This document shows, piece after piece, positions 53,558 to 62,547 of a stretch of 64,000 nt of DNA. The number at the start of each line of letters is the position of its first letter. Within the stretch, counting starts at the first letter, position 1. The position numbers and the translations under genes were made by a program. The notes below the pieces were generated by a model, which was not told the origin of the DNA, did no database searches, and saw only the letters and a list, made by a program, of their open reading frames with translations. The DNA is from Bacteroidota bacterium (GTDB lineage Bacteria > Bacteroidota > Bacteroidia > Chitinophagales > UBA10324). The stretch lies in the NCBI GenBank assembly GCA_018267315.1, contig JAFDYS010000017.1, forward strand, positions 33,078 through 97,077, written 5' to 3'.

Positions 53558-55087
53558 ATGTCGAACATCAACACAATTATTCAAATTGTGAAATCCCGCT
53601 TCTTAGCGGGGAAAAAGATTGTTACAGTTACGATTGCGATCGTTGTGATTGCATTTACATCCCAAGCTCAAAACGCATGGTTGCAGAAAGCTGACTTCGG
53701 AGGAACTGCAAGAGAAGGTGCCACCGGATTTTCCATTGGCAACAGTGGATACATTGGTACTGGCGGTGATTACCCGTACAGCAATGATTTCTGGCAGTAC
53801 GATCTGAATAGTGACTCATGGACGCAAAAGGCAAACGTTGGTCCCCATGGAAGAATTTGGGCTGTAGGATTTTCAATTGGCAATAAGGGGTACATCGGAA
53901 CCGGCAACGGATCGGGAGGAGTTCCAAAGGATTTTTGGGAATATGATCCGTCAACCAATTCATGGACACAAAAAGCTGACTTGGCAGGAGCTGGAAGATG
54001 GGCCGCTGTCGGATTTTCTATTGGAAACAAAGGATACATAGCCACCGGTTATAAAAATCAATGCTGCCTGATTAACCTGAACGACTTGTGGGAGTACGAT
54101 CCTTCCAATGATTCATGGACAAAGAAGGCCAACTTCGCAGGAACGAAGAGACTAAGTGCCGTTGGCTTATCTATTGGAGATAAAGGATACGTCGGTCTTG
54201 GGTCTGATTGTGATTACTGTGTTACAGATGATTTCTGGGAATATGATCCGGGAAATGATACGTGGACCAGGAAAGCCGATTTCGCCGGTGGTGCCAGAGA
54301 AAATGCTGTTGCATTCTCCATAGGAGCCAATGGCTATGTTGGTACAGGAGATTATTACGATTACTACAGCAGTACTGTCTTTAATGACTTTTGGAAATAC
54401 AATCCTGTTACTGATACCTGGGAGCAAATTGCCGACTACGGCGGGGGTCAACGCCAGCAAGCAGTCGGATTCTGCATAGCGGATAAGGGATATGTTGGCA
54501 CAGGCGGTTCTTCCAGGGATTTCTGGGAATACACTCCTGACACTTCCTGTACTCCTCTTACCGCCTCCATTACACCTCTCGGCAATCTCGATATCTGCAA
54601 CACAGGTTTTGTGAAACTTCAAGCATCAAGTGGTAACGGTTACACGTATCAATGGAACCGCAATAATGTGGATATGCCCGGGCAGGTGTATCAAACACTC
54701 AAAGCAAAAAAGCCCGGCAATTACCGGGTGAGAATTTCAACTGGTCCCGGCTGTGCGGCGGTTTCGAAAAAAGTGGTTGTTTACTCATCATGCAAACTCA
54801 ATGAAAAAACAGAACTCACTTCATCACTAAGCATCTACCCTAATCCCACAACCGGAACCTTCACCCTCGATCTCCAACTCGATGATGAAGAAACATCGCA
54901 AGCAGAAGTGCAAATCATCAACCTGCTCGGGCAAACCATTTCAATTGAAAGTGGAGAATTGAAAGTTGAAAATGGTAGACTGGTGAAAGAGGTTAAACTG
55001 GGTGATGGGGTTGCAGAGGGAATGTATTTGGTGAAAGTGATTATTAACGATAAAGTTTTCACTTCACAAATCAATTTACAGAAATGA
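53558..55087 (+). CDS. Kelch-repeat secreted protein with Ig-like module and T9SS tail
   Basis: 509 residues. A signal-like hydrophobic segment (KKIVTVTIAIVVIAFTSQAQ) follows an unusually long charged start. About six kelch units (WTQKADLAGAGRWAAVGFSIGNKGYIATG and variants) fill residues 45-330. A module at about 335-415 (TPLGNLDICNTGFVKLQASSG, YQWNRNNVDMPG, KPGNYRVRIS) resembles a bacterial Ig-like domain and recurs in the two other kelch-cluster proteins at 55084 and 59314. The last 85 residues are a T9SS sorting domain. Its stop overlaps the next ATG by 4 bases. Confidence 0.82.
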   Translation: MSNINTIIQIVKSRFLAGKKIVTVTIAIVVIAFTSQAQNAWLQKADFGGTAREGATGFSIGNSGYIGTGGDYPYSNDFWQYDLNSDSWTQKANVGPHGRIWAVGFSIGNKGYIGTGNGSGGVPKDFWEYDPSTNSWTQKADLAGAGRWAAVGFSIGNKGYIATGYKNQCCLINLNDLWEYDPSNDSWTKKANFAGTKRLSAVGLSIGDKGYVGLGSDCDYCVTDDFWEYDPGNDTWTRKADFAGGARENAVAFSIGANGYVGTGDYYDYYSSTVFNDFWKYNPVTDTWEQIADYGGGQRQQAVGFCIADKGYVGTGGSSRDFWEYTPDTSCTPLTASITPLGNLDICNTGFVKLQASSGNGYTYQWNRNNVDMPGQVYQTLKAKKPGNYRVRISTGPGCAAVSKKVVVYSSCKLNEKTELTSSLSIYPNPTTGTFTLDLQLDDEETSQAEVQIINLLGQTISIESGELKVENGRLVKEVKLGDGVAEGMYLVKVIINDKVFTSQINLQK

Positions 55088-56907
55088 AAACACACTCTTG
55101 GTTTCTGTTTCTTCTCCTTTGCTGTGGACGAATAATGGCTCAAAATGGTTCTTCCATTTTGTGGCAGAAATGTCTCGGAGGAAGCGAATATGATGTTGCT
55201 AAATCTATTCAGCAAACAACGGATGGCGGATACATTGTTGCCGGATATTCTTCTTCCAACAATGGTGATGTTTCAGGTAATCATGGCAATCATGACTACT
55301 GGATTGTAAAGCTGGATTCATCCGCAAATATTCAATGGCAGAAATCACTGGGCGGAACTGCTGATGACGATGCCCAATCCATTCAGCAAACAATAGATGG
55401 CGGTTACATTGTTGCCGGTAGTTCTAAATCCAATGACGGAGATGTTTCAGGTAATCATGGATACGGTGATTATTGGATCGTGAAACTGGATTTTTCCGGA
55501 AACATTGAATGGCAGAAGTCTTTGGGAGGAAGCGGAGGAGATTATGCTTATTCAGTTCAGCAAACTTCTGATCGGGGATATATTGTTGCCGGAACTTCTT
55601 CATCCAATGACGGCGATGTTTCGGGTAATCACGGCTCATGGGATTATTGGATTGTAAAATTGGATTCATCTGCAAGTATTCAATGGCAAAAATCGTTGGG
55701 TGGAACTGATGATGAGTATGGCTATTCCATTCATCAAACCTCGGATGGCGGATATATTGTTGCGGGTAGCTCTGAATCGAATGACGGCGATGTTTCAGGC
55801 AATCATGGCCACGGTGATTACTGGATCGTAAAACTGGATTCATCTTCAATCATCCAATGGCAAAAATCTCTCGGAGGAAGTAGTACCGATGTTGCCACTT
55901 CGATACAGCAAACCAACGATGATGGATTTATCGTTGCCGGATACTCCTGGTCCGACGATGGAGATATTTCCAACCATGATTACTACTCCGACTACTGGAT
56001 TGTAAAACTGGATTCATCGGCAAACATTAAATGGGAGAAGTCGTTGGGCGGAAGCGATAATGATTATGGTGGCTCCATTCAACAAACAGATAACGGATTC
56101 ATTGTCGCCGGCCAATCTTTTTCAGGAAATGGAGATGTTTCAGATAATCACGGCTTAACTGATTACTGGGTTACTACACTCGACTCTTCAGGAAATATTC
56201 AATTGGAAATGTCTTTAGGTGGAAGTGAAGATGATGGTCCTGCTTGCATTCAGCAAACTTCCGATGGTGCGTTCATTATCGCCGGTGTTTCTTATTCCAA
56301 TGATGAGGACGTGACGGGCAATCATGGTAAAGGTGATTATTGGATTGTAAAAGTTAAGATGGATGGATGTGCTGTTCAAAAAGCTACCATTAAATCCCTT
56401 GGAAACCTCGATATCTGTGAGAACGGATTTGTAAAACTGGTTGCGAACTCAGGAAACAATTTCGAATATCAATGGAGCCGTAATGGAGTTAATGTATCAA
56501 ATGGGACGGAACAAATTTTTAAGTCCAAGAAAACCGGAAATTATCAAGTCACAATTAGTATAGGAGGATGCTTACCGAAAACATCGAAAAAAGTAAAAGT
56601 CTATTCTTCCTGCAAACTCGGTGAAGTAACAGAGCTCACTTCATCACTCAACATCTATCCCAATCCCACCATCGGAACCTTTGCCCTCGATCTTCAACTC
56701 GATGATGAAGAGACATCCGATGCACAAGTGCAAGTGTTGAACATGATTGGACAAACTGTTTCAATTGACAACGTACAGTTGACAATTGACAATGGGAGGT
56801 TGGTGAAGGAAATTCAATTGAATGATGATGTTGTGGGGGGAATGTATTTGGTGAAAGTGATTGTGGGGGATCTGGTATACACAACGCAAATTGATTTGCA
56901 GAAATAA
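55084..56907 (+). CDS. Delta-60-like repeat secreted protein with Ig-like module and T9SS tail
   Basis: 607 residues. Signal peptide (MKTHSWFLFLLLCCGRIMAQ). Seven to eight repeats of about 52 residues (SIQQTxDGGYIVAGxSxSNDGDVSGN, DYWIVKLDSSGNIQWQKSLGG) form a likely propeller. Then comes the same Ig-like module (LGNLDICENGFVKLVANSG, KTGNYQVTIS) and T9SS sorting domain as in the gene upstream. Only the N-terminal repeat type differs, which points to domain shuffling. Translation is coupled to the upstream gene (ATGA overlap). Confidence 0.82.
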   Translation: MKTHSWFLFLLLCCGRIMAQNGSSILWQKCLGGSEYDVAKSIQQTTDGGYIVAGYSSSNNGDVSGNHGNHDYWIVKLDSSANIQWQKSLGGTADDDAQSIQQTIDGGYIVAGSSKSNDGDVSGNHGYGDYWIVKLDFSGNIEWQKSLGGSGGDYAYSVQQTSDRGYIVAGTSSSNDGDVSGNHGSWDYWIVKLDSSASIQWQKSLGGTDDEYGYSIHQTSDGGYIVAGSSESNDGDVSGNHGHGDYWIVKLDSSSIIQWQKSLGGSSTDVATSIQQTNDDGFIVAGYSWSDDGDISNHDYYSDYWIVKLDSSANIKWEKSLGGSDNDYGGSIQQTDNGFIVAGQSFSGNGDVSDNHGLTDYWVTTLDSSGNIQLEMSLGGSEDDGPACIQQTSDGAFIIAGVSYSNDEDVTGNHGKGDYWIVKVKMDGCAVQKATIKSLGNLDICENGFVKLVANSGNNFEYQWSRNGVNVSNGTEQIFKSKKTGNYQVTISIGGCLPKTSKKVKVYSSCKLGEVTELTSSLNIYPNPTIGTFALDLQLDDEETSDAQVQVLNMIGQTVSIDNVQLTIDNGRLVKEIQLNDDVVGGMYLVKVIVGDLVYTTQIDLQK

Positions 56908-56931
56908 AAAAAAGCGGGTGCAATGACTCAC

Positions 56932-57336
56932 TCATCTCTTTTGCCTGACCGGTTTGATCCGGTGCTGAACCAGCCGGAGTCCGCGGATGAATTTGTAATC
57001 GCTGAGGTTGAGCGTAAACAATTCGATGTTGTAAGAGAGCGCTGTGGCAGCGATCAGCACATCGGGTATGGAGGGGCGATGGCTGAGGCAGTAGCGATGA
57101 AACAATTCAGAAAAGCGGAGAGAAATGACAGCATCAATGGGAATCACAGGAATGGCGGACAACTTTTTCATGGTGTTATTAAGCGAAAGTTTGTCGCGCT
57201 CACCCGCTTGTATCTCTGCAACTGTTACCGGAGAAATTGCGATGTTGTTAAAGCCAAAGCGCAGAAGTTGTTGCACTACTTCCGGAGTGTCGAAAAGAAA
57301 CTCGATCATGACATCGGTATCGCAGAGAACCGTCAT
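56932..57336 (-). CDS. PIN-domain toxin (VapC-like)
   Basis: 134 residues from ATG 57336, which overlaps the antitoxin stop by 4 bases. The acidic pocket of PIN ribonucleases is present: LCDTDVMIEFL at the start, VTVAEIQAGE in the middle, SIPDVLIAATAL near the end. VapC toxins cut tRNA or rRNA. Second gene of a small toxin-antitoxin pair on the minus strand, inserted among plus-strand T9SS genes. Confidence 0.8.
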   Translation of the reverse strand: MTVLCDTDVMIEFLFDTPEVVQQLLRFGFNNIAISPVTVAEIQAGERDKLSLNNTMKKLSAIPVIPIDAVISLRFSELFHRYCLSHRPSIPDVLIAATALSYNIELFTLNLSDYKFIRGLRLVQHRIKPVRQKR

Positions 57337-57515
57337 CGCCACGCGATCTTCCGGATTTCTTTGAGAGAGATTTTTCTTCCCTTCCACAAGCCGGCCAGTT
57401 CAAGAAATTCCTTCTCCGACTTGAATGTCCCTCTCGGAATTTCTTTCAGGAACGGCTTCGGCTTCCGTGTGGCGGACTTCTTCTTTTTCGTTTTTAATCC
57501 GCTGGCTGTTTTCAT
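57333..57515 (-). CDS. Antitoxin of the PIN toxin (VapB-like)
   Basis: 60 residues from ATG 57515 (MKTASGLKTKKKKSATRK), a very basic N-terminus followed by a C-terminal LAGLWKGRKISLKEIRKIAWR, the kind of Trp-containing helix that antitoxins insert into PIN toxins. The DNA-binding family is not recognised. An upstream ATG adding 14 residues is less likely. Coupled to the toxin by overlap. Confidence 0.65.
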   Translation of the reverse strand: MKTASGLKTKKKKSATRKPKPFLKEIPRGTFKSEKEFLELAGLWKGRKISLKEIRKIAWR

Positions 57516-57629
57516 CAGAAATTTTTTTTCGAAGGTACAGACATTCCGTGTTTTCAAAACAAGGAATCTCTTGTCGGCTATACAGCTACAATCTCATGCT
57601 CTAGTTGAACTCAACCTAAATCCAATCCT

Positions 57630-59186
57630 ATGAAAAAACAACTCACCCTCTCTGAAAAACTCAAGCGCTATTCACTTCTCACCGGCGGTGCAATGGCAAC
57701 TGCACTTGCTGGCGACGCTCAGATCGTTTACACTGACGTTGTTCCTGACTTTGTCGGCAGCGGCGATATGGATTACCAAATTGATTTGAACAATGATGGG
57801 GTAGTTGATTTTTTCCTTAGCCGTTCTGAGGACGCAGGTGCTTATTGGGAAGGATATTGTTCAGGAGGTGGTGACATTATCTCTTCTTTCTCTCATAAAA
57901 AATTAACCGGATATGGAAACTGCTTGAGTTGCGTGCTTGCGGAAAGTGCATATGACCTGAGTGTATATGACCTAAACGAGTATGATGATATTTCAGATGT
58001 TCAAACATGGTTTATTGGTGGAGTAATGGCAGCGTATAGCAAAGAGTTAGAGATTTGGTCAGAGTGCGCCACATGGAGTGGTGATATAGGTACCTGGACC
58101 AATGGTAGTTCATTCAGCTATGGTTATTGGCTTGGTGTAATTGACAAATATGTCGGAGTCAGAATTTTTAAAGATGATCATTTCTATTATGGATGGGTTC
58201 GTCTCACTGTTGATTCCTTTTCCTACACGGTAAAAGACTACGCTTATGAGACTATTCCTGATTCAGCGATAACAGCAGGAAATATGGGATGCGGGGTTTT
58301 TTACATGGATACCGATGACGATGGCTATGGATCTATGCTTGATTCAGGCGACACTACCTGCGTTTCTGTGAGTGATGGTCTTGTGAACAATAATCAGGAT
58401 TGCGATGATTCAAATGGAACGATAAATCCAATAGCAATTGAAAGTTGTAATAACCTTGATGATGATTGTAATGGAGCAATCGACGATGGTGTTCAAAATA
58501 TTTATTATGCAGATAGTGACGGCGATGGTTACGGTGATCCAAACAACTCAACACTCGCTTGCACGTTACCCAATGGATTTGTTATTGACAACACTGACTG
58601 CGATGACAGCAACTCAGGAATCAATCCGCTTGCAACCGAAATCTGCAACAATGCTGACGACAACTGCAACGGCTCCATCGATGATGGTTTAGTCTTCACC
58701 ACTTATTATGCCGATAACGACGGAGACAACTACGGTGATCCCGATAACTCTGAAGATGCCTGCGAGCCGATTTCAAACTTCGTTCTCGACAACACTGATT
58801 GCGACGACAGCAATCCCAACGTAAACCCCGCTGCCACCGAAATCACCAACAACAACATCGATGATGACTGCGATGGAGATGTGGATGAATTTGGTGTTGG
58901 AGTTTCTTCCATCAATACAAACACAAATCAACTTTCTGTTTTCCCCAATCCTACGGATGGAAAGTTTGTGATTGAATTGGAGTTGAGAGATGCGATAACC
59001 GGAGAAGCAACGATTGAGGTGATCAATCTTCTTGGTCAAATCATGCAATCACAAAAGGTGGCAATGGTAAAAGGAAAACTGCAGCAAAAAATTCAATTCA
59101 GCAAAGAAGAAGCGGAAGGAATGTATCTGGTGAAGGTGACGATCGGAGATAAAATTTTCACAGCGCAAATTGATTTGCAGAAATAA
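57630..59186 (+). CDS. Secreted protein with MopE-type Asp-rich repeats and T9SS tail
   Basis: 518 residues. The N-terminus (MKKQLTLSEKLKRYSLLTGGAMATALAGDAQ) is a twin-Lys/Arg signal of a type seen in many Bacteroidota surface proteins. Residues about 35-220 form an unrecognised beta-rich domain that starts with an Asp-rich motif (DLNNDGVVDFFLSR) and has YYGWVRLTVD near its end. Three MopE-type repeats follow (FYMDTDDDGYG, YYADSDGDGYGDPNNS, YYADNDGDNYGDPDNS). The T9SS domain (LSVFPNPTDGKFVIELEL) is nearly identical to that of the 1532-residue protein at 48813. Confidence 0.8.
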   Translation: MKKQLTLSEKLKRYSLLTGGAMATALAGDAQIVYTDVVPDFVGSGDMDYQIDLNNDGVVDFFLSRSEDAGAYWEGYCSGGGDIISSFSHKKLTGYGNCLSCVLAESAYDLSVYDLNEYDDISDVQTWFIGGVMAAYSKELEIWSECATWSGDIGTWTNGSSFSYGYWLGVIDKYVGVRIFKDDHFYYGWVRLTVDSFSYTVKDYAYETIPDSAITAGNMGCGVFYMDTDDDGYGSMLDSGDTTCVSVSDGLVNNNQDCDDSNGTINPIAIESCNNLDDDCNGAIDDGVQNIYYADSDGDGYGDPNNSTLACTLPNGFVIDNTDCDDSNSGINPLATEICNNADDNCNGSIDDGLVFTTYYADNDGDNYGDPDNSEDACEPISNFVLDNTDCDDSNPNVNPAATEITNNNIDDDCDGDVDEFGVGVSSINTNTNQLSVFPNPTDGKFVIELELRDAITGEATIEVINLLGQIMQSQKVAMVKGKLQQKIQFSKEEAEGMYLVKVTIGDKIFTAQIDLQK

Positions 59187-59195
59187 AGACAAGGT

Positions 59196-59266
59196 GTCAT
59201 TGCGAGTGGAGTGAATCAACTATTCTCATTGAACGGAGTGAAATAATCTCCAACAAAGATTGCTTC
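59196..59266. repeat. Decayed copy of the GTCATTGCGA palindromic element
   Basis: GTCATTGCGAG at 59196 and an inner AATCTCC..AAAGATTGCTTC near 59243-59266 match the element at 53420, but the right outer arm is lost. Between two T9SS genes, 10 bases after a stop codon. Confidence 0.55.
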
Positions 59267-59313
59267 TTCTGTTCGAGATAATTCAATAAGCTCAAAACTC
59301 TTAAACCTAAAGC

Positions 59314-60795
59314 ATGAAAAAAAATCTCACACTCTTGATTGCAATCATTGCGATTGCCGTTGCAACGCATGCGCAAAACACATGGACACAGAAAGCGGAT
59401 TTCTCCGGGAATGGGCGCGGGGGAGCCGTCGGTTTTTCTATTGGAGATAAGGGATATATAGGTACCGGTAGCAACTCTCAAACCTGGTACAAGGATTTTT
59501 GGGAATATGATCCGGATATTGATGCCTGGACACAGAAGGCCGATGTGGGTCCTAATGCCCGCAGGTGGGCAGTAGGATTTTCCATTGGGAACAAAGGATA
59601 CATTGGTACAGGTCAGGGCGATGGACACGTCGCAAAGGATTTCTGGGAATATGATCCTGTAACGAATGTGTGGAAACCGAAATCAAATTTTGGTGGTACT
59701 GCAAGAAGATTGGCCGTAGGTTTCTCAATAGGAAACAAAGGATACATTGCTACAGGCATCAATGATCAGTGCTGCATAATCTTAACCAATGATTTATGGG
59801 AATACGACCCATCCAGCGACTCATGGACGAAGAAAGCTGATTTTCCGGGAACAAAAAGACTGGATGCTATCGGGCTATCTATTGGAAATAAGGGTTATGT
59901 CGGGCTGGGCATTGATTGTGAATACTGTGGAGGTACTGATGATTTCTGGGAATACGTTCCTGCTACAGATTCATGGTTGCAAAGAGCTGACTTTCCTGGT
60001 GGCGCAAGGGCTGATGCTATGGCGTTTTCAATCGGAGACAAAGGTTATGTCGGCACAGGCAGTTATCAGGATTATGACAGTAGCATTATCTATGGTGATT
60101 TCTGGGAATTCGATCCTGCCTCAAACACGTGGACTCAGCGCGCTGATTTTGGCGGAGGAGCACGGAGCGACGCAGTCGGTTTCTCAATAGGTAACCAAGG
60201 ATATGCAGGCATCAGTTATAGCCTGAATGATATCTGGGAATACACGCCGGAAGTCTCCTGCGCCTCTCCCGAGGCCACGATCACCCCACTCGGTGATCTC
60301 GACATCTGCAACACAGGATTTGTAAAACTGCAGGCATCAAGCGGCATCGGTTATACTTATCAATGGAACCGTAACAATGTTGACCTGGTGGGGCAAGTGT
60401 ATCAAACACTCAAAGCAAAAAAGACCGGCAATTACAGAGTGAGAATTTCAACCAGTGATGGGTGTAGCGCTGTTTCGAAAAAAGCGAATGTCTATTCTTC
60501 CTGCAAACTTGGTGAAGACTCAGCACTCATTTCATCACTCAGTCTCTATCCCAATCCCACGAGCGGAACATTCACCCTCGATCTTCAACATGATGATGAG
60601 GAAACATCGCAAGCCGAAGTGCAAGTGTTGAACATGCTGGGGCAAACCATTCCAATTGACAAGGGACAATGGACAGTTGATAATGGTAGGTTGATGAAAG
60701 AGATTCAATTGAGTGATGTTGCCGATGGAATGTACCTGGTGAAGGTGACGGTTGGCGACAAAATTTTCACCGCGCAAATTGACTTGCAGAAATGA
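59314..60795 (+). CDS. Kelch-repeat secreted protein with Ig-like module and T9SS tail
   Basis: 493 residues. Signal peptide (MKKNLTLLIAIIAIAVATHAQ), six kelch units (WTQKADFSGNGRGGAVGFSIGDKGYIGTG and variants), the Ig-like module (LGDLDICNTGFVKLQASSGIGYTYQWNRNN) and a T9SS sorting domain. A close paralogue of the gene at 53558. The two are separated by three other genes, so the duplication was not simply tandem or was followed by insertion. Confidence 0.83.
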   Translation: MKKNLTLLIAIIAIAVATHAQNTWTQKADFSGNGRGGAVGFSIGDKGYIGTGSNSQTWYKDFWEYDPDIDAWTQKADVGPNARRWAVGFSIGNKGYIGTGQGDGHVAKDFWEYDPVTNVWKPKSNFGGTARRLAVGFSIGNKGYIATGINDQCCIILTNDLWEYDPSSDSWTKKADFPGTKRLDAIGLSIGNKGYVGLGIDCEYCGGTDDFWEYVPATDSWLQRADFPGGARADAMAFSIGDKGYVGTGSYQDYDSSIIYGDFWEFDPASNTWTQRADFGGGARSDAVGFSIGNQGYAGISYSLNDIWEYTPEVSCASPEATITPLGDLDICNTGFVKLQASSGIGYTYQWNRNNVDLVGQVYQTLKAKKTGNYRVRISTSDGCSAVSKKANVYSSCKLGEDSALISSLSLYPNPTSGTFTLDLQHDDEETSQAEVQVLNMLGQTIPIDKGQWTVDNGRLMKEIQLSDVADGMYLVKVTVGDKIFTAQIDLQK

Positions 60796-60824
60796 TTACA
60801 CCCGGCTTTGGATCAGGCGGGACG

Positions 60825-60926
60825 TCATCCGAGAAATGACAGAATCAGTTTTACAGCTATGAAGAGAATGATTCCGACGGCAAGCCATGCAATGGCTTCC
60901 TCGAAAAATTTGCTGAAGATTTTCAT
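60825..60926 (-). CDS. 33-residue single-span membrane peptide
   Basis: ATG 60926, stop 60825-60827. The peptide has a short charged start (MKIFSKFFEEA) and one hydrophobic span (IAWLAVGIILFIAVKLILSFL). A perfect -7 box TACATTTG lies 21 bases upstream. It sits alone on the minus strand, convergent with the kelch gene. Function unknown; small membrane proteins of this kind often modulate a larger membrane complex. Confidence 0.55.
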   Translation of the reverse strand: MKIFSKFFEEAIAWLAVGIILFIAVKLILSFLG

Positions 60927-60947
60927 AGTGGGTGTTTTGTGCTATAT

Positions 60948-60978
60948 CAAATGTATTTCTATCTTTTAAGATTTCATA
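60948..60978 (-). promoter_or_regulatory. Promoter of the 33-residue peptide gene (TATG-N19-TACATTTG)
   Basis: TACATTTG (60948-60955) matches the -7 consensus. TATG, three of four bases of TTTG, lies exactly 19 bases upstream. The remaining spacer to 61116 holds no gene. Confidence 0.5.
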
Positions 60979-61116
60979 GTACGGTTGTTGAAAATTGTAA
61001 ACATTTTATCAAGAGTTTCTCACCATAGATAGGTAGCTAGTTTGGCTAACAACAGTTAGGTTTTTGTGCGGCAGTTTCCGTCATTGTGATTGAGGCATTT
61101 CGTTTTCCTTTGTGTA

Positions 61117-62451
61117 ATGAAACTTTCATGGCACGTCCTTTTGAATAACCGAAAAGTAAAACCCACCCTGGCAGCGGCATGCTTGGTCCTGTTGCTCGTC
61201 ACATCGGGGCACGCTGCGTTTGCACAAAAAACAGAGAAGCGGTTTGCCACTGCGGCCGATATTCAGCGGGATTCCGTTAACCGCTTCATCAAATACAAAA
61301 CCTGCGGCACCTGGGCCGCCTACGTACCGGATACGCTGCATCCTGAATTCACTCCTTTCAGGCAGGTGCGCATCAACATCCATGTGATGCTCGATTCAAA
61401 AGGTCAAAACAATTTTCCTGACAATTCCATTGGCCGGCAATGGATCAAAGACATGATCACGAATGCGAATGCGCGTCTTGACAAAAACACGAAAATGAAT
61501 TTACCCAAAGGAAACACTACGCCGGTGCTGCGTATCCCCTTCCATTACGTGCTCACGGGAAGACCCGGAGACCCCCGGGATGACGGCATCTATTTCCACC
61601 GGGATGATTCCCTTTTCTTCATGAACAAAAAAGCCAAGAATCTCACCAGTGTCTATGATAACCGCCAGTATCAGGTGTACGGCATTCAGAAAGACACCGT
61701 CATCAACGTCTTCCTCATGGAACATCACCCCGATTCGGTCAGGAGCAAAACCTACCGTCCATCCAATGACGGAATCGGCATGGGACCGTGGGCAAAAATT
61801 GTGGGTTGCTATAACATCTGGAAGACACCCACCGTGATGAAAAACGGAGACACCCTTCGCTACTCACCCTGGGATGCGGCGGCCTTATTCAACCATGAAC
61901 TCGGTCACTGCCTCGGCTTGCAGCACACATGGAATACGGACGATGGCTGCGATGATACACCAAAGAATCCCGGCTGCTGGAATGTGAATGAACCGCCCGG
62001 ATGTACGGATGTTTCAAACAATGTGATGGACTACAATGCGTGGAAGATTTCATACACCCCGTGCCAGATTGGAAAAATCAACAAGAACTTTTACGATGAT
62101 AAAGTGACCCGCAAATACCTCGTGCCGGAATGGTGCACTTTTAATGAGAGCAAAACCGTCACCATTGAAAGCGGCACATCGGCCGAATGGAATGGCAGTA
62201 TGGATGTTTTGGGAAACCTTGTGGTGAGCAACAATGCCGTACTCACCATTCACTGCACGACCTCCTTGCCGCCGGGCGGCAAAGTGATCCTCTATCCGAA
62301 ATCAACACTCATTCTTGACGGCGCCATACTCACCTCGCGATGTGCATCGCCTTTTGAAGGCATTGAGATCATCAGCAACAAAAAATCTTCACCGAAAATC
62401 TATTTCAAAAACGGCTCCGTCCTGCAAAATGCCGTGCACATGATGGAATAG
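61117..62451 (+). CDS. M43-type zinc metalloprotease (pappalysin-like)
   Basis: 444 residues from ATG 61117, with a signal peptide (KPTLAAACLVLLLVTSGHAAFAQ); a TTG 27 bases upstream is less likely. The zinc motif HELGHCLGLQH is at about residue 260, followed by paired Cys (DGCDDTPKNPGC) and the Met-turn NNVMDYN, as in M43 metzincins. Residues about 345-444 begin a beta-helix-like region (GNLVVSNNAVLTI, KSTLILDGAILTS, FEGIEIIS) and stop abruptly with no T9SS sorting domain. In many relatives a longer beta-helix and a sorting domain follow, so this may be a shortened form. Confidence 0.85.
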   Translation: MKLSWHVLLNNRKVKPTLAAACLVLLLVTSGHAAFAQKTEKRFATAADIQRDSVNRFIKYKTCGTWAAYVPDTLHPEFTPFRQVRINIHVMLDSKGQNNFPDNSIGRQWIKDMITNANARLDKNTKMNLPKGNTTPVLRIPFHYVLTGRPGDPRDDGIYFHRDDSLFFMNKKAKNLTSVYDNRQYQVYGIQKDTVINVFLMEHHPDSVRSKTYRPSNDGIGMGPWAKIVGCYNIWKTPTVMKNGDTLRYSPWDAAALFNHELGHCLGLQHTWNTDDGCDDTPKNPGCWNVNEPPGCTDVSNNVMDYNAWKISYTPCQIGKINKNFYDDKVTRKYLVPEWCTFNESKTVTIESGTSAEWNGSMDVLGNLVVSNNAVLTIHCTTSLPPGGKVILYPKSTLILDGAILTSRCASPFEGIEIISNKKSSPKIYFKNGSVLQNAVHMME

Positions 62452-62547
62452 TGATGGGGATGTGAGTGAGCTCTGGCAAATCCGTGTCGTCAACTCATTG
62501 TACACTTTGAACTAACTTGTGCCGGTTATTTCATCTTTACATTCTTT

